The notes under the pieces: generated by a model
The model's input: the letters and a program-made list of their open reading frames with translations, nothing else
Databases searched by the model: none
Told to the model about the DNA's origin: nothing
Position numbers and translations under genes: made by a program
Shown: positions 1 to 12,267 of the stretch, piece after piece
Layout of the letters: each line of letters starts with the position of its first letter
How positions within the stretch are numbered: the stretch's first letter is position 1
DNA from: Pardosa pseudoannulata
Taxonomy: Eukaryota > Arthropoda > Arachnida > Araneae > Lycosidae
Assembly (NCBI GenBank): GCA_032207245.1
Contig: CM063500.1
Coordinates: 84,283,257 to 84,347,256, forward strand
Length of the DNA: 64,000 bases
Direction: 5' to 3'

Positions 1-470
1 CCTGATGGTGACCTTGGACGATGGTTTACGGGTTGCATCCACATGCTGGGCCACTAAATGAACCGAGCGCGTGGAGTCGTCCATAGCGTCTACTGAGCCC
101 TTTAGTTGCGCATCTGGCTGCCTTTGATCTTTAGAGAAAAACCGCATACGAAGTTATCGTCCGCCAAGGCTATTTTATCGTCTTCCACCATCGACCACGA
201 TAAGCCATACCCGTTCCAGACGGTGGTAATGGCTTTCAGTGGACCATAGTGTGGAGGGATCTTATAAAATACATCTGTAGTCTGCTGTTATCTTTACATT
301 GTGTAACGCTAGCGTCTTGTTTTCAGTTTGTTTCGTCGCTGGGTGCGATGGAGTTAGTTTATTAGTATGTGCACTTTGTAAATACTTCAATTTTTTGTGT
401 CCGTAGAGCTTCTTCGTGTCATCAATAAAATTCATGCTCTAAAGTGAGAACTTAGTTTATTCTTCCTCTT
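1..470 (+). mobile_element. LTR-like fragment at left edge
   Basis: The first 350 bases are more GC-rich than what follows. On the plus strand there is a TATAAAAT at 263-270 and an AATAAA at 424-429, a spacing that would suit an LTR with promoter and polyadenylation signal. The minus strand also carries an open frame from about 146 to the window edge (starts MRFFSKDQRQ), which I do not recognise. No LTR ends or target duplication could be placed, so this could also be unrelated unique sequence. Confidence 0.25.
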
Positions 471-578
471 TGCTATTCGAAATGCCAAAAGTCTTCCACT
501 GTGATAAAGGCCATGTCTCTGTTTAGCATTAATAGGCTTAACGAGATTTCACTCTGCTAACCACTAAGGTCCAACAAA

Positions 579-997
579 CGCATTGTATGCGGGACACGTA
601 CTAGTACGTTTTCTGACTATTGATACTTGAGAGCGGGTCACGTACTAGTACTGGTTAGTGTAAAAACATGGTTTGTTCGTGGGTACAAAAATAACAGTCG
701 ATGCGGAACCACAGAACGGGAAATTTTTAAAAAAAAATCAATTTAGATTTAAAAATAACTTTTTATTTATCTTTGTGAAAATGAATTTATGTTTATGTAT
801 ATTTATATATTATATGTTATATATTTGTATATGTATATTTATGTATTTTTTATATAGTTAAATATAAAATACGAAAAGGTGGTTAAAAAATTAAATAAAT
901 TTCGATGTATTGAGATTTAACTGAATAACTAAATTTAAGCACAAAACGCCAGCTGCCGGTACAATTCCGCTGCGAAATGTACCTGCACACACTGTGT
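579..997 (+). mobile_element. TTAA-type MITE with GTACTAGTAC units, copy 1
   Basis: The left end reads CGCATTGTATGCGGGACACG and the right end, reversed, reads like the other arm of the copies at 50879-51397 and 59892-60061 (CACATTGTRTGCGGG, then a CGCAGCGGAATTGTACC-type subterminal block). Two copies of the GTACTAGTAC palindrome sit at the left. Flanking TTAA is not preserved here. No coding capacity. Confidence 0.6.
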
Positions 998-999
998 AC

Positions 1000-2255
1000 A
1001 GATTTGTATGTGTAATTGCACGTGGTATCACTGATCTGTAACATTACATTGCTCAATAAAATATTGTACAAAACTGTTTCGCAATTTAGTACAATGATTT
1101 TATTGCATGATTTTTTATAGTTTTTGTTTTCTACACATTGTACTGTTTTCAAGTAAAAGTTGGAATTTAAGGTGACTCTCACTTTCATGTATCCTGCGGT
1201 GTTATTGCTTTTAAAAATAACACAGATTAATAATGTTACATTATAAAGTGTAAAAATCTAACTTTTTGCGAAAATATTATACATTATAACTGTTTGGAAT
1301 ATCAATTATAATTCATAGAAATGTGAAATGACATCATTGACAATAATTAAAGATACTTTTCAACACTGAATATGAAAGGCCGGCAGAAAAAAATAAATTT
1401 TTTTAATGCGAAAAACACAATTTAGAACACCGTCTTGCCAAAAAATTACAAAAATACGAAAATAATCAAAATTTTTATTGCAATTTTGGATTTTGATAAC
1501 ATTGCAGAAAATAGTCATTGCAAAAGTGTAATATTACACGCTCATCGACTTTATTTTTTATCTTTCTTTTCGAATTTCCATTTCAGAATAAACATTATTA
1601 TCAGTAAAAATTATCTCGAATTATCACGAGCGGGTACAGTTTGGCCAGTTTAACGAGCTGGAGTTAACTCGAGCTTTCACGTTAAGGGGTTAAATTAATA
1701 TTTTTCAACTTTCAGATATTAAGGTTAACTTTTATGTACTTTAAAATATTATGAATTAAGAAACAAAATTATTGGTCTTTTAATATTTTCAGGCCACAGA
1801 CAGAATCTTGGTGTGCCCTGCCATTAACAGAAATTTGATCGTATAACTTTAATACATTTAGAAGAATTAAAATAACTTCTTAACAAATAGGACTTCTTCT
1901 TGGATAGAGAATCATGAGTCCCGATACTATGCGTTCAATAAAGCTTGTATTTGTTTGATTCCATACGGTATGCTTTGTATTTCTTTTTCAGCGCCGATGC
2001 TTTCGTCTCCTTTACGTACATAATACTCTCCCTCACTTCTGAATTTCATGTCTCTCAGATGATTTTTCGAGTGAGTTATGACACAAAACTCACCTGTTGC
2101 TTAAGGCTTGCACACCAGTATACTTTGAGGTGCATAACTTAACTAAATTATGTTCTGAGGTGAGGAATCACTATGGGAATGTTTTTATATCCTGATATAT
2201 TTGAATCATCAAATTACCCACTTTTTTAAAAACTAGATAATCCAATTTATTATGT
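1000..2255. other. AT-rich stretch, nothing recognised
   Basis: No coding exon, RNA gene or repeat was recognised. The short open frames at 1435-1653 and 1945-2142 look like chance. Confidence 0.5.
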
Positions 2256-3305
2256 TGTAACGATCAGTTACATGACCCGAATGAAAAAGAACGGAAGGTG
2301 ACCTTTCGCAGCGGACAATTATTGTTAGTGGTAAGTAGACAAGCGTGGTCAGGACAAAGCCATTTATGTACCAGGTTTCCGATACAAAGCAGAAGCAGCA
2401 GCTTAAAGGGAAGTAAATTAAAAACTGTCAGTACTCCGCAGCCAGTGTGTCTACGTCTTTATGATGTCTATTACCGTCAAAAGTCTCAGATAATAATTAT
2501 AAATTGAGTGACTTTGGGTCCTCATTTGGACCAAGTAACGGTGCCGCTAATGTATTTAGGAGGGTTAGTTAGCTAACTTAAAGAAGAACTTCAACCACAT
2601 CTGCAAACGCATCAGCTGATCCAGGCGAGTCAGTTGACTGCAAGGTTGCGTCACCCTGATTCTGGAAGGTTCCGGAAGAATCACGCGAGGGGCAACCAGG
2701 ACTAATATATAAAGAGATTGACTCAGCCAAGAGAAAGTAGTTTGTTTGGAGGAGTTTTTGGTTTTAGGTGGAGCTTGTGAAGAATCCACTTATCTCTTTG
2801 AATTGCCGGAGCTTGCTTTCGTTTAGAGGTATCCGGCGTCTCTGCTTTCTGCTAAGAAGTCGGCCTTCGACATAGGGATGTCATTCCCGTTACCTGTAAT
2901 AAGATTTTTTACTTCGTGCTTCGAAGTAGGTCGCTGAGAGTGACAATTTTTCACAATTTGGAATCACCCTGCATACTCCGATTCTCAACGAACTACAACG
3001 ATATACTCACTCTGAGCGTTTCGAGCCTCAGTCAAATGTTCGGATCATCAGACTGGTAGATTATAGTGTCGAGTTCCGTATCGGCACTCTATAGCGAACT
3101 GTTCTTGTGTTACTATCTTTACTGTACCCACGTATGGTATTTTTATACGTTTATCTCAGCACGAGATCCCAGAAGAAATTGAATTAATGAATCCCGTACA
3201 TAAATGTGTATAATTATTCTCATGAATAAAGCATTTACTCAATAGTAAATCTAGTTTCATCCTTTATCTTTGACGGCCTCGGCTACCCTTACTCAATACG
3301 TAACA
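2256..3305 (+). mobile_element. Probable solo LTR of an LTR retrotransposon
   Basis: This GC-richer block of about 1050 bp begins TGTAACGATC and ends ACGTAACA, the TG...CA form of LTRs. It holds a TATATAAA box at 2706-2713 and an AATAAA at 3225-3230, in the order expected for U3-R-U5. No gag or pol coding sequence flanks it on either side, so it is read as a solo LTR. I could not identify a target-site duplication, and the exact left end could be 2253 instead. Superfamily is not assigned. Confidence 0.55.
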
Positions 3306-3699
3306 ATGGATTTCTGCCTTGAATGAACTTTCATTAAGAGATATGATACTAGGTCATACTTTCTAGTTTTTTTTATTATTTTTTTCTAATGCAATGGATC
3401 AATGAAGCAAATTATCAATAACAATAGCTTATCTACTGAATTAAAAAGATAATCAGTGGTAAGAATTTGGTCTTGCTTACTTAACTACCTTCAATATCTT
3501 AAATAAAAAGTAGTATCCCTCTCGTTTACTAATTATATCAGATACAATGAAAAATCAATTATGAACTAGCATACTTAAACTGGTATTCTAGATTACGTAA
3601 AAAGATAATTGTTTGTTGATCATGATCCTATTAATTAAAAATTAAAATACACATTTGAAAAAATAAATAAATAAACGAAAAACACAGTGGTAAATTTTT
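3306..3699. other. AT-rich spacer
   Basis: Nothing recognised between the LTR-like block and the satellite array. Confidence 0.5.
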
Positions 3700-5325
3700 A
3701 TATTATTTTAATATTTTGCATAGGTAAAAAAATATTCCTAAAGGTTTTTAGTAGCTCTACACTGAGTGTAAATTTTTATATTATTTTGGCATTTTGTATA
3801 GGTAAAAAAATTATTTCTAAAGGTTTTTAGTTCTACACCGAGTGTAAATTTTTATATTATTGTAATATTTTGCATAGGTAAAAAAATATTCCTAAAGGTT
3901 TTTAGTAGCTCTACACTGAGTGTAAATTTTTATGTTTTTGTTTTTTGCATAGGTAAAAAAAAATTATTTCTAAGGGGTTAGTAGTTCTACAGTGTAAATT
4001 TTTATATTATTTTGACATTTTGCATAGGTAAAAAAATTATTTCTAAAGGTTTTTAGTAGTTCTACACTGAGTGTAAATTTTTATATTATTTTGATATTTT
4101 GCATAGGTAAAAAAAAATTATTTCTGAGGGATTTTAGTAGTCCTACACTGTGTGTAAATTTTTATATTATTTTTGCATTTTGCATAGGAAAAAAATTTAT
4201 TTCTAAAGGTTTTTAGTAGTTCTACACTGAGTGTAAATTTTTATGTTATTTTGACATTTTGCATAGGTAAAAATTTATTTCTAAAGGTTTTTAGTAGTTT
4301 TACACTGAGCGTAAATTTTTATATTATTTTTGCATTTTGCATACGTAAAAAATATTTTTAAAGGTTTTTAGTAGTTCTACACTTAGTGTAAATTTTTATA
4401 TTATTTTAATATTTTGCATAGGTAAAAAATATTTCTAAAGGTTTTTAGTAGTTCTACACTGAGTGTAAATTTTTATGTTATTTTGACATTTTGCATAGGT
4501 AAAAAAATTATTTCTAAAGGTTTTTAGTAGTTCTACACTGAGTGTAAATTTTTATATTATTTTGACATTTTGCATAGGTAAAAAAATTATTTCTAAAGGT
4601 TTTTAGTAGTTCTACACTGAGTGTAAATTTTTATATTATTTTGACATTTTGCATAGGTAAAAAAATTATTTCTAAAGGTTTTTAGTAGTTCTACACCGAG
4701 TGTAAATTTTTATATTATTTTGACATTTTGCATAGGTAAAAAATTATTTCTAAAGGTTTTTAGTAGTTCTACACTGAGTGTAAATTTTTATGTTATTTTG
4801 ACATTTTGCATAGGTAAAAATTTATTTCTAAAGGTTTTTAGTAGTTTTACACTGAGCGTAAATTTTTATATTATTTTTGCATTTTGCATACGTAAAAAAT
4901 ATTTTTAAAGGTTTTTAGTAGTTCTACACTTAGTGTAAATTTTTATGTTATTTGACATTTTGCATATGTAAAAAAATATTTCTAAAGGTTTTTAGTACTT
5001 CTACACTGAGTGTAAATTTTTATATTATTTTGACATTTTGCATAGGAAAAAATTATTTCTAAAGGTTTTTAGTAGTTCTACACTGAGTGTAAATTTTTAT
5101 ATTATTTTAACATTTTGCATAGGTAAAAAAATATTTCTAAAGGTTTTTAGTAGTTCTACACTGAATGTAAATTTTTATGTTATTTTGACATTTTGCATAG
5201 GTAAAAAATTATTTCTAAAGGTTTTTAGTAGTTTTACACTGAGTGTAAATTTTTATATTATTTTAACATTTTGCATAGGTAAAAAATTATTTCTAAAGGT
5301 TTTTAGTAGTTCTACACTGAGTGTG
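3700..5325 (+). repeat. 79-bp tandem satellite, about 20 copies
   Basis: A unit containing GCATAGGTAAAAAA, TTTCTAAAGGTTTTTAGTAG and CTACACTGAGTGTAAATTTT repeats at 78-80 bp spacing (for example GCATAGGT at 4493, 4572 and 4651). Units differ by small indels in the A runs and single substitutions. Some neighbouring units are 78 bp, which gives open plus-strand frames (4720-4908, 5038-5331) that are repeats of one peptide and not evidence of a gene. Confidence 0.95.
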
Positions 5326-5959
5326 AAATAGTTAGCTACTTGCAGCTATAATTAATAAATGAATTGTCGGATCTAAAATTTAACCCGTTCTACCAGCGTA
5401 TAACCATACAGTTTACCAACGAACATATGACGTAAAATTATATAGACACATAACAAAGGTTAATAGTTCGATGGTTAGCTAAAGGAATTAATTTATGTAT
5501 AATGATGAAATTTTTAAATTTGTCATGCTTTGTCATCAAAGATACATTAATATGCAAAATTTCAGCTCAGTTAGAGATTGAGATGTTGGCGGAAAATAGA
5601 TTGCAAAATTTAGACTAAGAAAAATATACAGTACGAGTTAAATAAACTCACACAAAAAGAGAAATTTTGATGCTTCTTCCAAACCTTCCTAAACAAGAGA
5701 TAGAGTAGTGATTTTTAACAATTAAAATAAGTACAAAAAAGGATATCAACAGGTAGAAAATCAATACTAATTAATGTTAATTAATTTATGATTATATAAT
5801 TATATTGTTTTATATATTAAAATCATCAAGTTCGTAGCCTTGTTAAGCCTAAAAAATTGTATCTCTTGCTGCATTGGGAAAAAAAAAATATTGAAATCAA
5901 AGATACATAAGCATTCAAAATTCCAGCTCTATTGGAGATCGGTAAAATGATGGAACTTG
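5326..5959. other. AT-rich stretch, nothing recognised
   Basis: No gene or repeat recognised. Confidence 0.5.
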
Positions 5960-6519
5960 AATAAACTCTGCCCAGCTAGATACCTCGTTGGGAGTACATA
6001 AAACTGTCCAAAGAAGAGTTCCTGTACGATCCATAGTTTACGAGAAAAATACGAAAAACAAAGTATGACGCAAGAAAAAAAACACACTTCATTGAACATA
6101 TCAACAACAGTATTTGCATATCTTTCCAGACGATAATGTTTAAAACGTTCGCCGCGAATATAGCGTCATGCATGCGAGCAAGCCATGGAATGACGTTAAG
6201 CCGTCGTTGAACTGGTATTTAAAAGGCTGCTTCTTGCTACCGGTAGTCTTCGTATGATGGGCATGTATTCCGTTCGTGACTACTGCGACATGTACCTGAT
6301 GTACGGCCGATGTAATGGAATGCCATACTAACTGTTAGTGAGTATTCCTGTGCATATACTGCTGCTGATATGTTCAATAAAGTGTTGTTTCTTGCACCGA
6401 AAGTGACGTCATACTTTGTTTTTCGTATTTTTCGCGTAAACTATGGATCATACAGGAACTCTTAATTGGGCAGTTTTTATGTACTCAAAACGATGAATTT
6501 AGATGGGCAGAGTTTATGC
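5960..6519. mobile_element. Fold-back element with about 160-bp inverted arms
   Basis: The left arm 5960-6122 (ATAAACTCTGCCCAGCTAGA, then CATAGTTTACGAGAAAAATA) is repeated in inverse complement at 6350-6519 (TTTTTCGCGTAAACTATGGA ... GGGCAGAGTTTAT). The arms differ at scattered positions and by a small indel. The central spacer of about 225 bp is GC-richer and carries TATTTAAAAGG and, inside the right arm, CAATAAAG. There is no coding sequence. It could be a fold-back transposon or two inverted insertions of one repeat. Confidence 0.8.
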
Positions 6520-6689
6520 TATCGTTTTGGGACACTCTGTATATTGAATAAAACAAATATAAAGACGCTCAAAATTACGAGGACCCATTTGAGCATAAGT
6601 CGTACTTTCATCCTTGAGGTGCTCGTTTAGACGAAAGGCGCACCCATTTGCTTTAATACGAGTAGCCTCCAGGCTCAATCGTGGTTGGT

Positions 6690-7236
6690 TTGACGCAGCG
6701 GAATTCTAACGGGAGCTGGCGTTTTGAGCATAAATTCTATCACAATAATCATTTTTGATTTTTTAAATCAACCTTCCCGTTCTATGGTTCTGATGTAAAA
6801 ATTAGTCTTTATTTGTCTAAATTTTTCCAGAATCTATGTAGTAGACAAGAACATTCGACTTCGTTTTATGTATATACCGTTATTTTTTAATCCACAAACA
6901 AACCATGTTGTTACATTAACCCGTACTAGTACGTTATCCGCGCTCAAGTATCAATCGTCAGAAAACGTACTAGTATGTGTCTCGTGCTCAAGTATCAGTT
7001 GTCAGAAAACGTACTAGTACGTGTCCTGCTCTCAAATATCACTCGTTAGAAAACGTACTAGTACGCGTCCCGCGCTCAAGTACCAATTATCAGGAAATGT
7101 ACTAGTACGTGACCTGCGATGAAGTGTCAGTAGTCAGAAAACGTACTAGTCAGAAAACGTACTAGTGCATGTCCCGCTCTCAAGTTTTAATCGTCAGAAA
7201 ACGTACTAGTATCTGTTCCGCATAAAGTGTGTTAAG
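6690..7236. mobile_element. TTAA-type MITE with expanded 44-bp minisatellite, copy 2
   Basis: Left subterminal sequence (GCAGCGGAATTC, GCGTTTTGAGC) and the block TGATGTAAAAATTAGT at about 6790 match the copy at 50879-51397. The right end reads CCGCATAAAGTGTGTTAA, so a TTAA is kept on that side. Between them GTACTAGTAC-type palindromes recur at 6923, 6967, 7011, 7055, 7099, 7143, 7159 and 7203: a 44-bp period with one short unit. Confidence 0.75.
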
Positions 7237-8255
7237 TGAAAACAGTTAATTTTTAGTACATTTCATACCAGTATACAAAGTACCACATACCATAAAAAAT
7301 ATTCCCGAGCGATTTTCAAAATTGTAGCAAAACAACACGATATTTCAAGAATAAATGTTTAACAATAAGAAAATAATTAAACGAATGAAAGTCACTTAAT
7401 GTGTTGCATTAGTTAATACTGAAAAGGAAATTCTCCTCATGATACGTTTTAAACGATTTTATATTTAAAAAACAAACGCACAAAGACTAGCATTCTGAGG
7501 AAACAGTTGTGAATGCATTACAAACCAACTCGATGCGACGTTTTATATAAAAGGATCGGATCAAACAGGTAAATTTTCTCTAAATGCACGCCCGACTGCA
7601 GTCGAAGCAAATGACGTTCATTAACGTTACTTATGAGATCTAATTAGTCTCGACGTTCCACATCGAGTGGGATTGCAGGTTTCTTGAATTAGTTTTGACG
7701 TAGTCCTCGCCGGTATTATTAAGTAATTAACCTCATCTGATAATCACTTTCGTTCCGCGCACAAAATGATTCACGTCATTAAAACTCGTCTCGTAAGGCG
7801 GCTTTTGACTGAAAACACAACCGGACTAATTACAATTAATCGCAGCGTTTTGAGTGACTCGTCTTCGCTCCTCCTCAATCGTCGAAATAAATTGCGAGAA
7901 TGAATTAATGCGAAATGAAATTTATGAAAAGGAATTCATTTGGATTTTCTCCTCGACCCTTAACGTGTTAATGAAAAGAGGAACGGATAAAGGACTTTTA
8001 CTAGCAGTAATTGATTAAAATCTCGCCATGATCTCTTGGCGCAAGAGGAGGTGAACTTTCACCACTCCCGCCTTGACACTAGGCGCTGTTTAATCGCAGG
8101 GTAGTACATCGGTAAACTCTGATTACAGCTTGTTTTAGAAAGCGAAGCTCAAATGGTAATGAGTTCAAAATCAATCGATTTATCAGATTAAGAAAATTGA
8201 CTCGAACTGTAAATGTTTAAACACACTTGGCAGTAATTTATGTCCTCAAATGCCT
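7237..8255. other. Unique-looking sequence without a recognised gene
   Basis: Moderately AT-rich, with no long open frame and no repeat I can name. Confidence 0.5.
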
Positions 8256-8256
8256 A

Positions 8257-8257
<1 letters not shown>

Positions 8258-8300
<43 letters not shown>

Positions 8301-8344
8301 TGCATATATATATATAAATATATAATATATATATATACATATAT

Positions 8345-8382
<38 letters not shown>

Positions 8383-8459
8383 TGCATATATATATATAAA
8401 TATATAATATATATATATACATATATACACATATATGTATACATATTTATATACACATA
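8258..8459. repeat. TA microsatellite with a duplicated block of about 90 bp
   Basis: (TA)n interrupted by ATGCATATA and AATATATAATA, with the block at about 8259-8348 recurring at about 8350-8437. Overlapping Tyr/Ile open frames here are artefacts. Confidence 0.9.
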
Positions 8460-8919
8460 CTAGGCGACCTGACAAAATTTGTCCTGTTTTAACGCTGTAA
8501 ATACAAAAATTGCAAAATGTTTTTAAATAAATTATAAATTATTACTTTTTTATGGAAAAGTAATTAAAAGAATTAATTTTAAATTACTTGACGCCACCAC
8601 GCGTACAGTCATCACAAACGTTATTAGTTTAAATTAAAATTCCCACATCGTCTGTACGGGGATTCGTTTCTGGGACTCCTTGTGCTGAAACCCGTAGCGG
8701 TGGCCACCATAGATACGTCGGCTCCGAAGGGTTTCGAGCGACATTTTAATAACCTCAATACCCGAGCAATTATGGATTTTTAATAAAAGCATAATTTTCT
8801 ATGCGATCAGATTGTGAATCTAAACCATTCTCGAATACACAAAATTTCATCAAAATTCCCTCCAGCCGTTTAGGAGTTCTATTACAAACACACCGACAGA
8901 AGAATTTTATATGTAAAGA
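8460..8919 (-). mobile_element. Helitron-like non-autonomous element, copy 1
   Basis: Read on the minus strand, this 460-bp block starts TCTTTACATATAAAATTC and ends in CTAG. It is flanked by A on the left and T on the right, as for Helitron insertion between A and T. About 10 bases before CTAG lies a perfect short hairpin, GACAAATTTTGTC (8471-8483 on the plus strand). A second copy on the plus strand at 14292-14748 matches end to end, including AAACGGCTGG and TGTGATGACTGTACGCGTGG. No Rep/helicase coding is present, so it would be non-autonomous. Confidence 0.65.
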
Positions 8920-9489
8920 TATATATGTGAGTGCGTGTATACAGTACATAGTAAAAATTATCCAAATAAGTAGCTAAAATATTTCCTCAATTTTAATTCC
9001 GAATTGTGATGACCAAATGTACTCAATCCTTTCCCTTTTTTTTTTTAGGAGTAGAATCCTTATCTTCGAATTATTTCCGTATCATAATGCGATTTACAGG
9101 AGGTCTTGGAGACTCATTCAGATTTTGACTCTGATTTGGCCATATTTTGCAAACCATGTATAGCATTTATAGCACCTAGTCTGATGCTCAACTGAAATAA
9201 TTTTCCTTGAGAATTGTCTCGCGTCTTATTCTAGAATAGCAAAGTTAATGTTACTTGGTGGCAAAACTCTAACTGCGAGGGCGTATGGCGAACGCCGTTC
9301 GATTTTCGTGAGGAATCAAATAAACGGACTTTCTTTTGACTTCAGATAGTGATTATTATTTGAATTTGGTGTGTGATTTTAAAGTGGGATTGATACTGGA
9401 TTTAATAGCTGACTCCAAGCATAACATACCAAATAAGGACTGGTTAATTCTCCATAAAATATGCTTCTAAATTTTAAGCATTTCATGCA

Positions 9490-9607
9490 CACATACATTT
9501 ATATATAAACGTATATATACATATATATTTATGTTTACTTATATATGTATACATATATATGAGTATGTATATATATATGTGTATATATATAACATGCATA
9601 TATATGT
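9490..9607. repeat. TA/TG-rich microsatellite
   Basis: Imperfect (ATATGTAT)n tract with no coding content. Confidence 0.8.
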
Positions 9608-9609
9608 AA

Positions 9610-12260
9610 TCCAGAAATTCTAAAACGGCCGGTTACACTTGATTATTGCCCCTGTTCATTTAACTTTCCCGGGCTACTGGGCATAAAGATAGCAATCATC
9701 CTGTTTTCCCTTGGAGAATTGACAGCTGGTTTAGAAAAGTTTAAGAATGGGCCACGAGAAGCAGTTACAATTCAGGCTTAATTTAGCGCTCAATACGAAA
9801 CGAAACCAAAGTATAAATTGTTAAAGGCACAATATGAAATGCAAACTTGATCTGCAATGTCTAGGAATTATATATAATAAACAATTGTATCTAGGAAGTA
9901 GAAACTTCCAAAAAATTATATACTCTGCCTTCCCTAACAATTCAGTTGATTGCTGGACTTCCATAAAATACCCGGTCGACATTTGGAATGTCCATCGGAC
10001 CGGATATATCAGTAGGAACTCGTATGCTTTCACAAATTTACCCTGATGTTTGTTCAAATAGAATGTAATAGATCTATGTCCTGGTCGCTGAATTATGGAC
10101 ACATATTTAGCCAAAATAAATCTTAAAATTTAGTCGGTTTGTTTTGTCAAAATAATTAATCCTTGTGATGGGATGTTAAATAACACATAACACTTCATAC
10201 TTCTTCAAAATCCTTAGAGCTAAAAATTAATATTTCGCAGAAATTCAATAGTACTCTATATGAATTAATAGCATAAATGCTACTTATAAGATTTTTACAA
10301 TTTATTTCCATCCTCTTCGAATTTCTGATACTGTAGACTTGTTCTATGTTTTTATACATCACATCTCTCTTTAAATCAATTTATTTGGGTACTGACATTT
10401 TTTAAATATAAAAATAATAAGTAAATCTCTTTTTATCCACTATTTAAAAAACTTTGAGGAGATATTAATTTTTCTAAGATTTTAAAAGTGGTAAAGGAAG
10501 GAATGTGTCAGATATATTAATATCTATTTTATCTGTATGCATGCTTACAATGAGAGTTTTATGTTTATTTTTATTAGGAATACGTTCTTTTTTATACAAC
10601 TTAGCCATATTAATTTGAAGTCCATTTTTTCCTTTTATTTATAATCATTTTTAATTGTTTTACTTATTATATGATGATTGATTTGTATTTAATAGGTATA
10701 AAGCTGTGTTCAGATCAATAAAAATTTTTATTGCCTTAATTTTGAATATTTATTCATTATTTTTTTTATTTACTTTTCTTTATTATTTATTCCTCATTTT
10801 ATTATAAATTTTTGTGTATTTAAAAAATTTAATTTTGAAAACGACTCTAACAAATTTTTAAATATTCAGTATTTAGATTAAATTCTTTTATTTAATTTTT
10901 CCTTTATTTTCTTGATTGCCACAACATGCCGTTATTTATATTTTAGCTTTTTATCTTTAATTCTTATTTTGGCAATATTTTTTTCTTTTTTACTTCATTT
11001 TTTCTCTATAAAATATTGTTTCCAATATGGTAAATTTAGCTACAACGTACAACAATTGGAGCAATTGGACATTTTCGTGATTAGAACTTGTAATTATGGT
11101 AAACTGGTTTATCTCTTAACCAGTAAAATCCCAAACATGCCTTCGAAATATTTACAGGCAATTCCCAAATAAAATAACCACATTCTATTTTTTATGTGTG
11201 TTATTTATGCTACATATTCTATTAATTTATTTTGTATCATTTACATGTAACCAGTAAAATCGTAAAAATGCTTACGGAAATTTTACCGATAATTAGAATT
11301 TTTATGTGTAATATTTACGGTATTATCTCTATTCTTATATTTTGCATCACTGGCATGCAACAGCTGAAATTTGTGGCAACACTTCAGAAACTTATCTGTA
11401 GCGCATGTGTTAGAGATTTTCTCAAGCCAATTCTAATTTGTCTAATAACTCGTTGTAAACGTGTCTCGACAGTTACAAGCGGAGACCAAATTGTAAATGC
11501 GTGCAGCTGTTCATTATTTGTGGACTAAAAGGTGTAACTAAAGTTTATCAGCAACTGTATTTAGAGTGTGAAGAAATGCAAATGAACCCCTGCATGAAAG
11601 AAAATGTAAGACTACATGCTGTAAAAGAAACGTACGAATGTCGCAAAACATTTATGTGTAAATTCCTCTCATTTCAGCTAGTCTCTTCCCTGATTTTGGT
11701 TCCGCGAAAGAGCTTTCAAAACGACGCTAACACTAGGATGACGAGGCAAAAGCTGGAGCATAGTAGTAGTTATGTGGTTACTGGACACTGGACAGGATAT
11801 CTTTCTAGTAGACACTGCAAAGCTTGTGTCAAACCAAATATACATGTATATACGTACACACACACACATATGTGTGTGCGTGCTTGTAATGATAGTTTAA
11901 CCAAACAAAAAACCTCAAGTCAAATTATTAACATTCTCATTGGTTGGTTCACTTGCACCTTCACAGCACTATATAAGCGAATGTAAAACGTTTAGGCAGG
12001 ACAGCGTCGAAGATGGATTAGCAGAACATTGTTTTCAAATTTTGATATGCTGTTAATGACCTATGAATTCAACACATCCAGCGTTGATATCATTCTAACT
12101 GTGTAGTGGGTCAAAAACACCCATTAAATATATATTATTGTCTTGAGTTTAACACTTTCAATTAACGTATGTATAACTTTTTCTTGTACCTTCATTTATC
12201 TACAATATGCTTGTATTGGAATGATTTTGATTCTAGCTACTCATAATTTTACATTGCAAC
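9610..12260. other. AT-rich intergenic or intronic stretch
   Basis: No exon, RNA gene or transposon was recognised. A small (CA)n/(TG)n tract lies at about 11857-11880. The 161-codon open frame at 11501-11986 shows no domain and runs through that microsatellite. Confidence 0.5.
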
Positions 12261-12267
12261 CTATATA

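Noticed and set aside
3700..5325. CRISPR-like array
   Set aside because: Contiguous 79-bp direct repeats without unique spacers in an animal genome: a satellite.
11501..11986. 161-codon plus-strand open frame
   Set aside because: No recognisable domain, runs through a CA/TG microsatellite, and has no splice or promoter context; likely chance.
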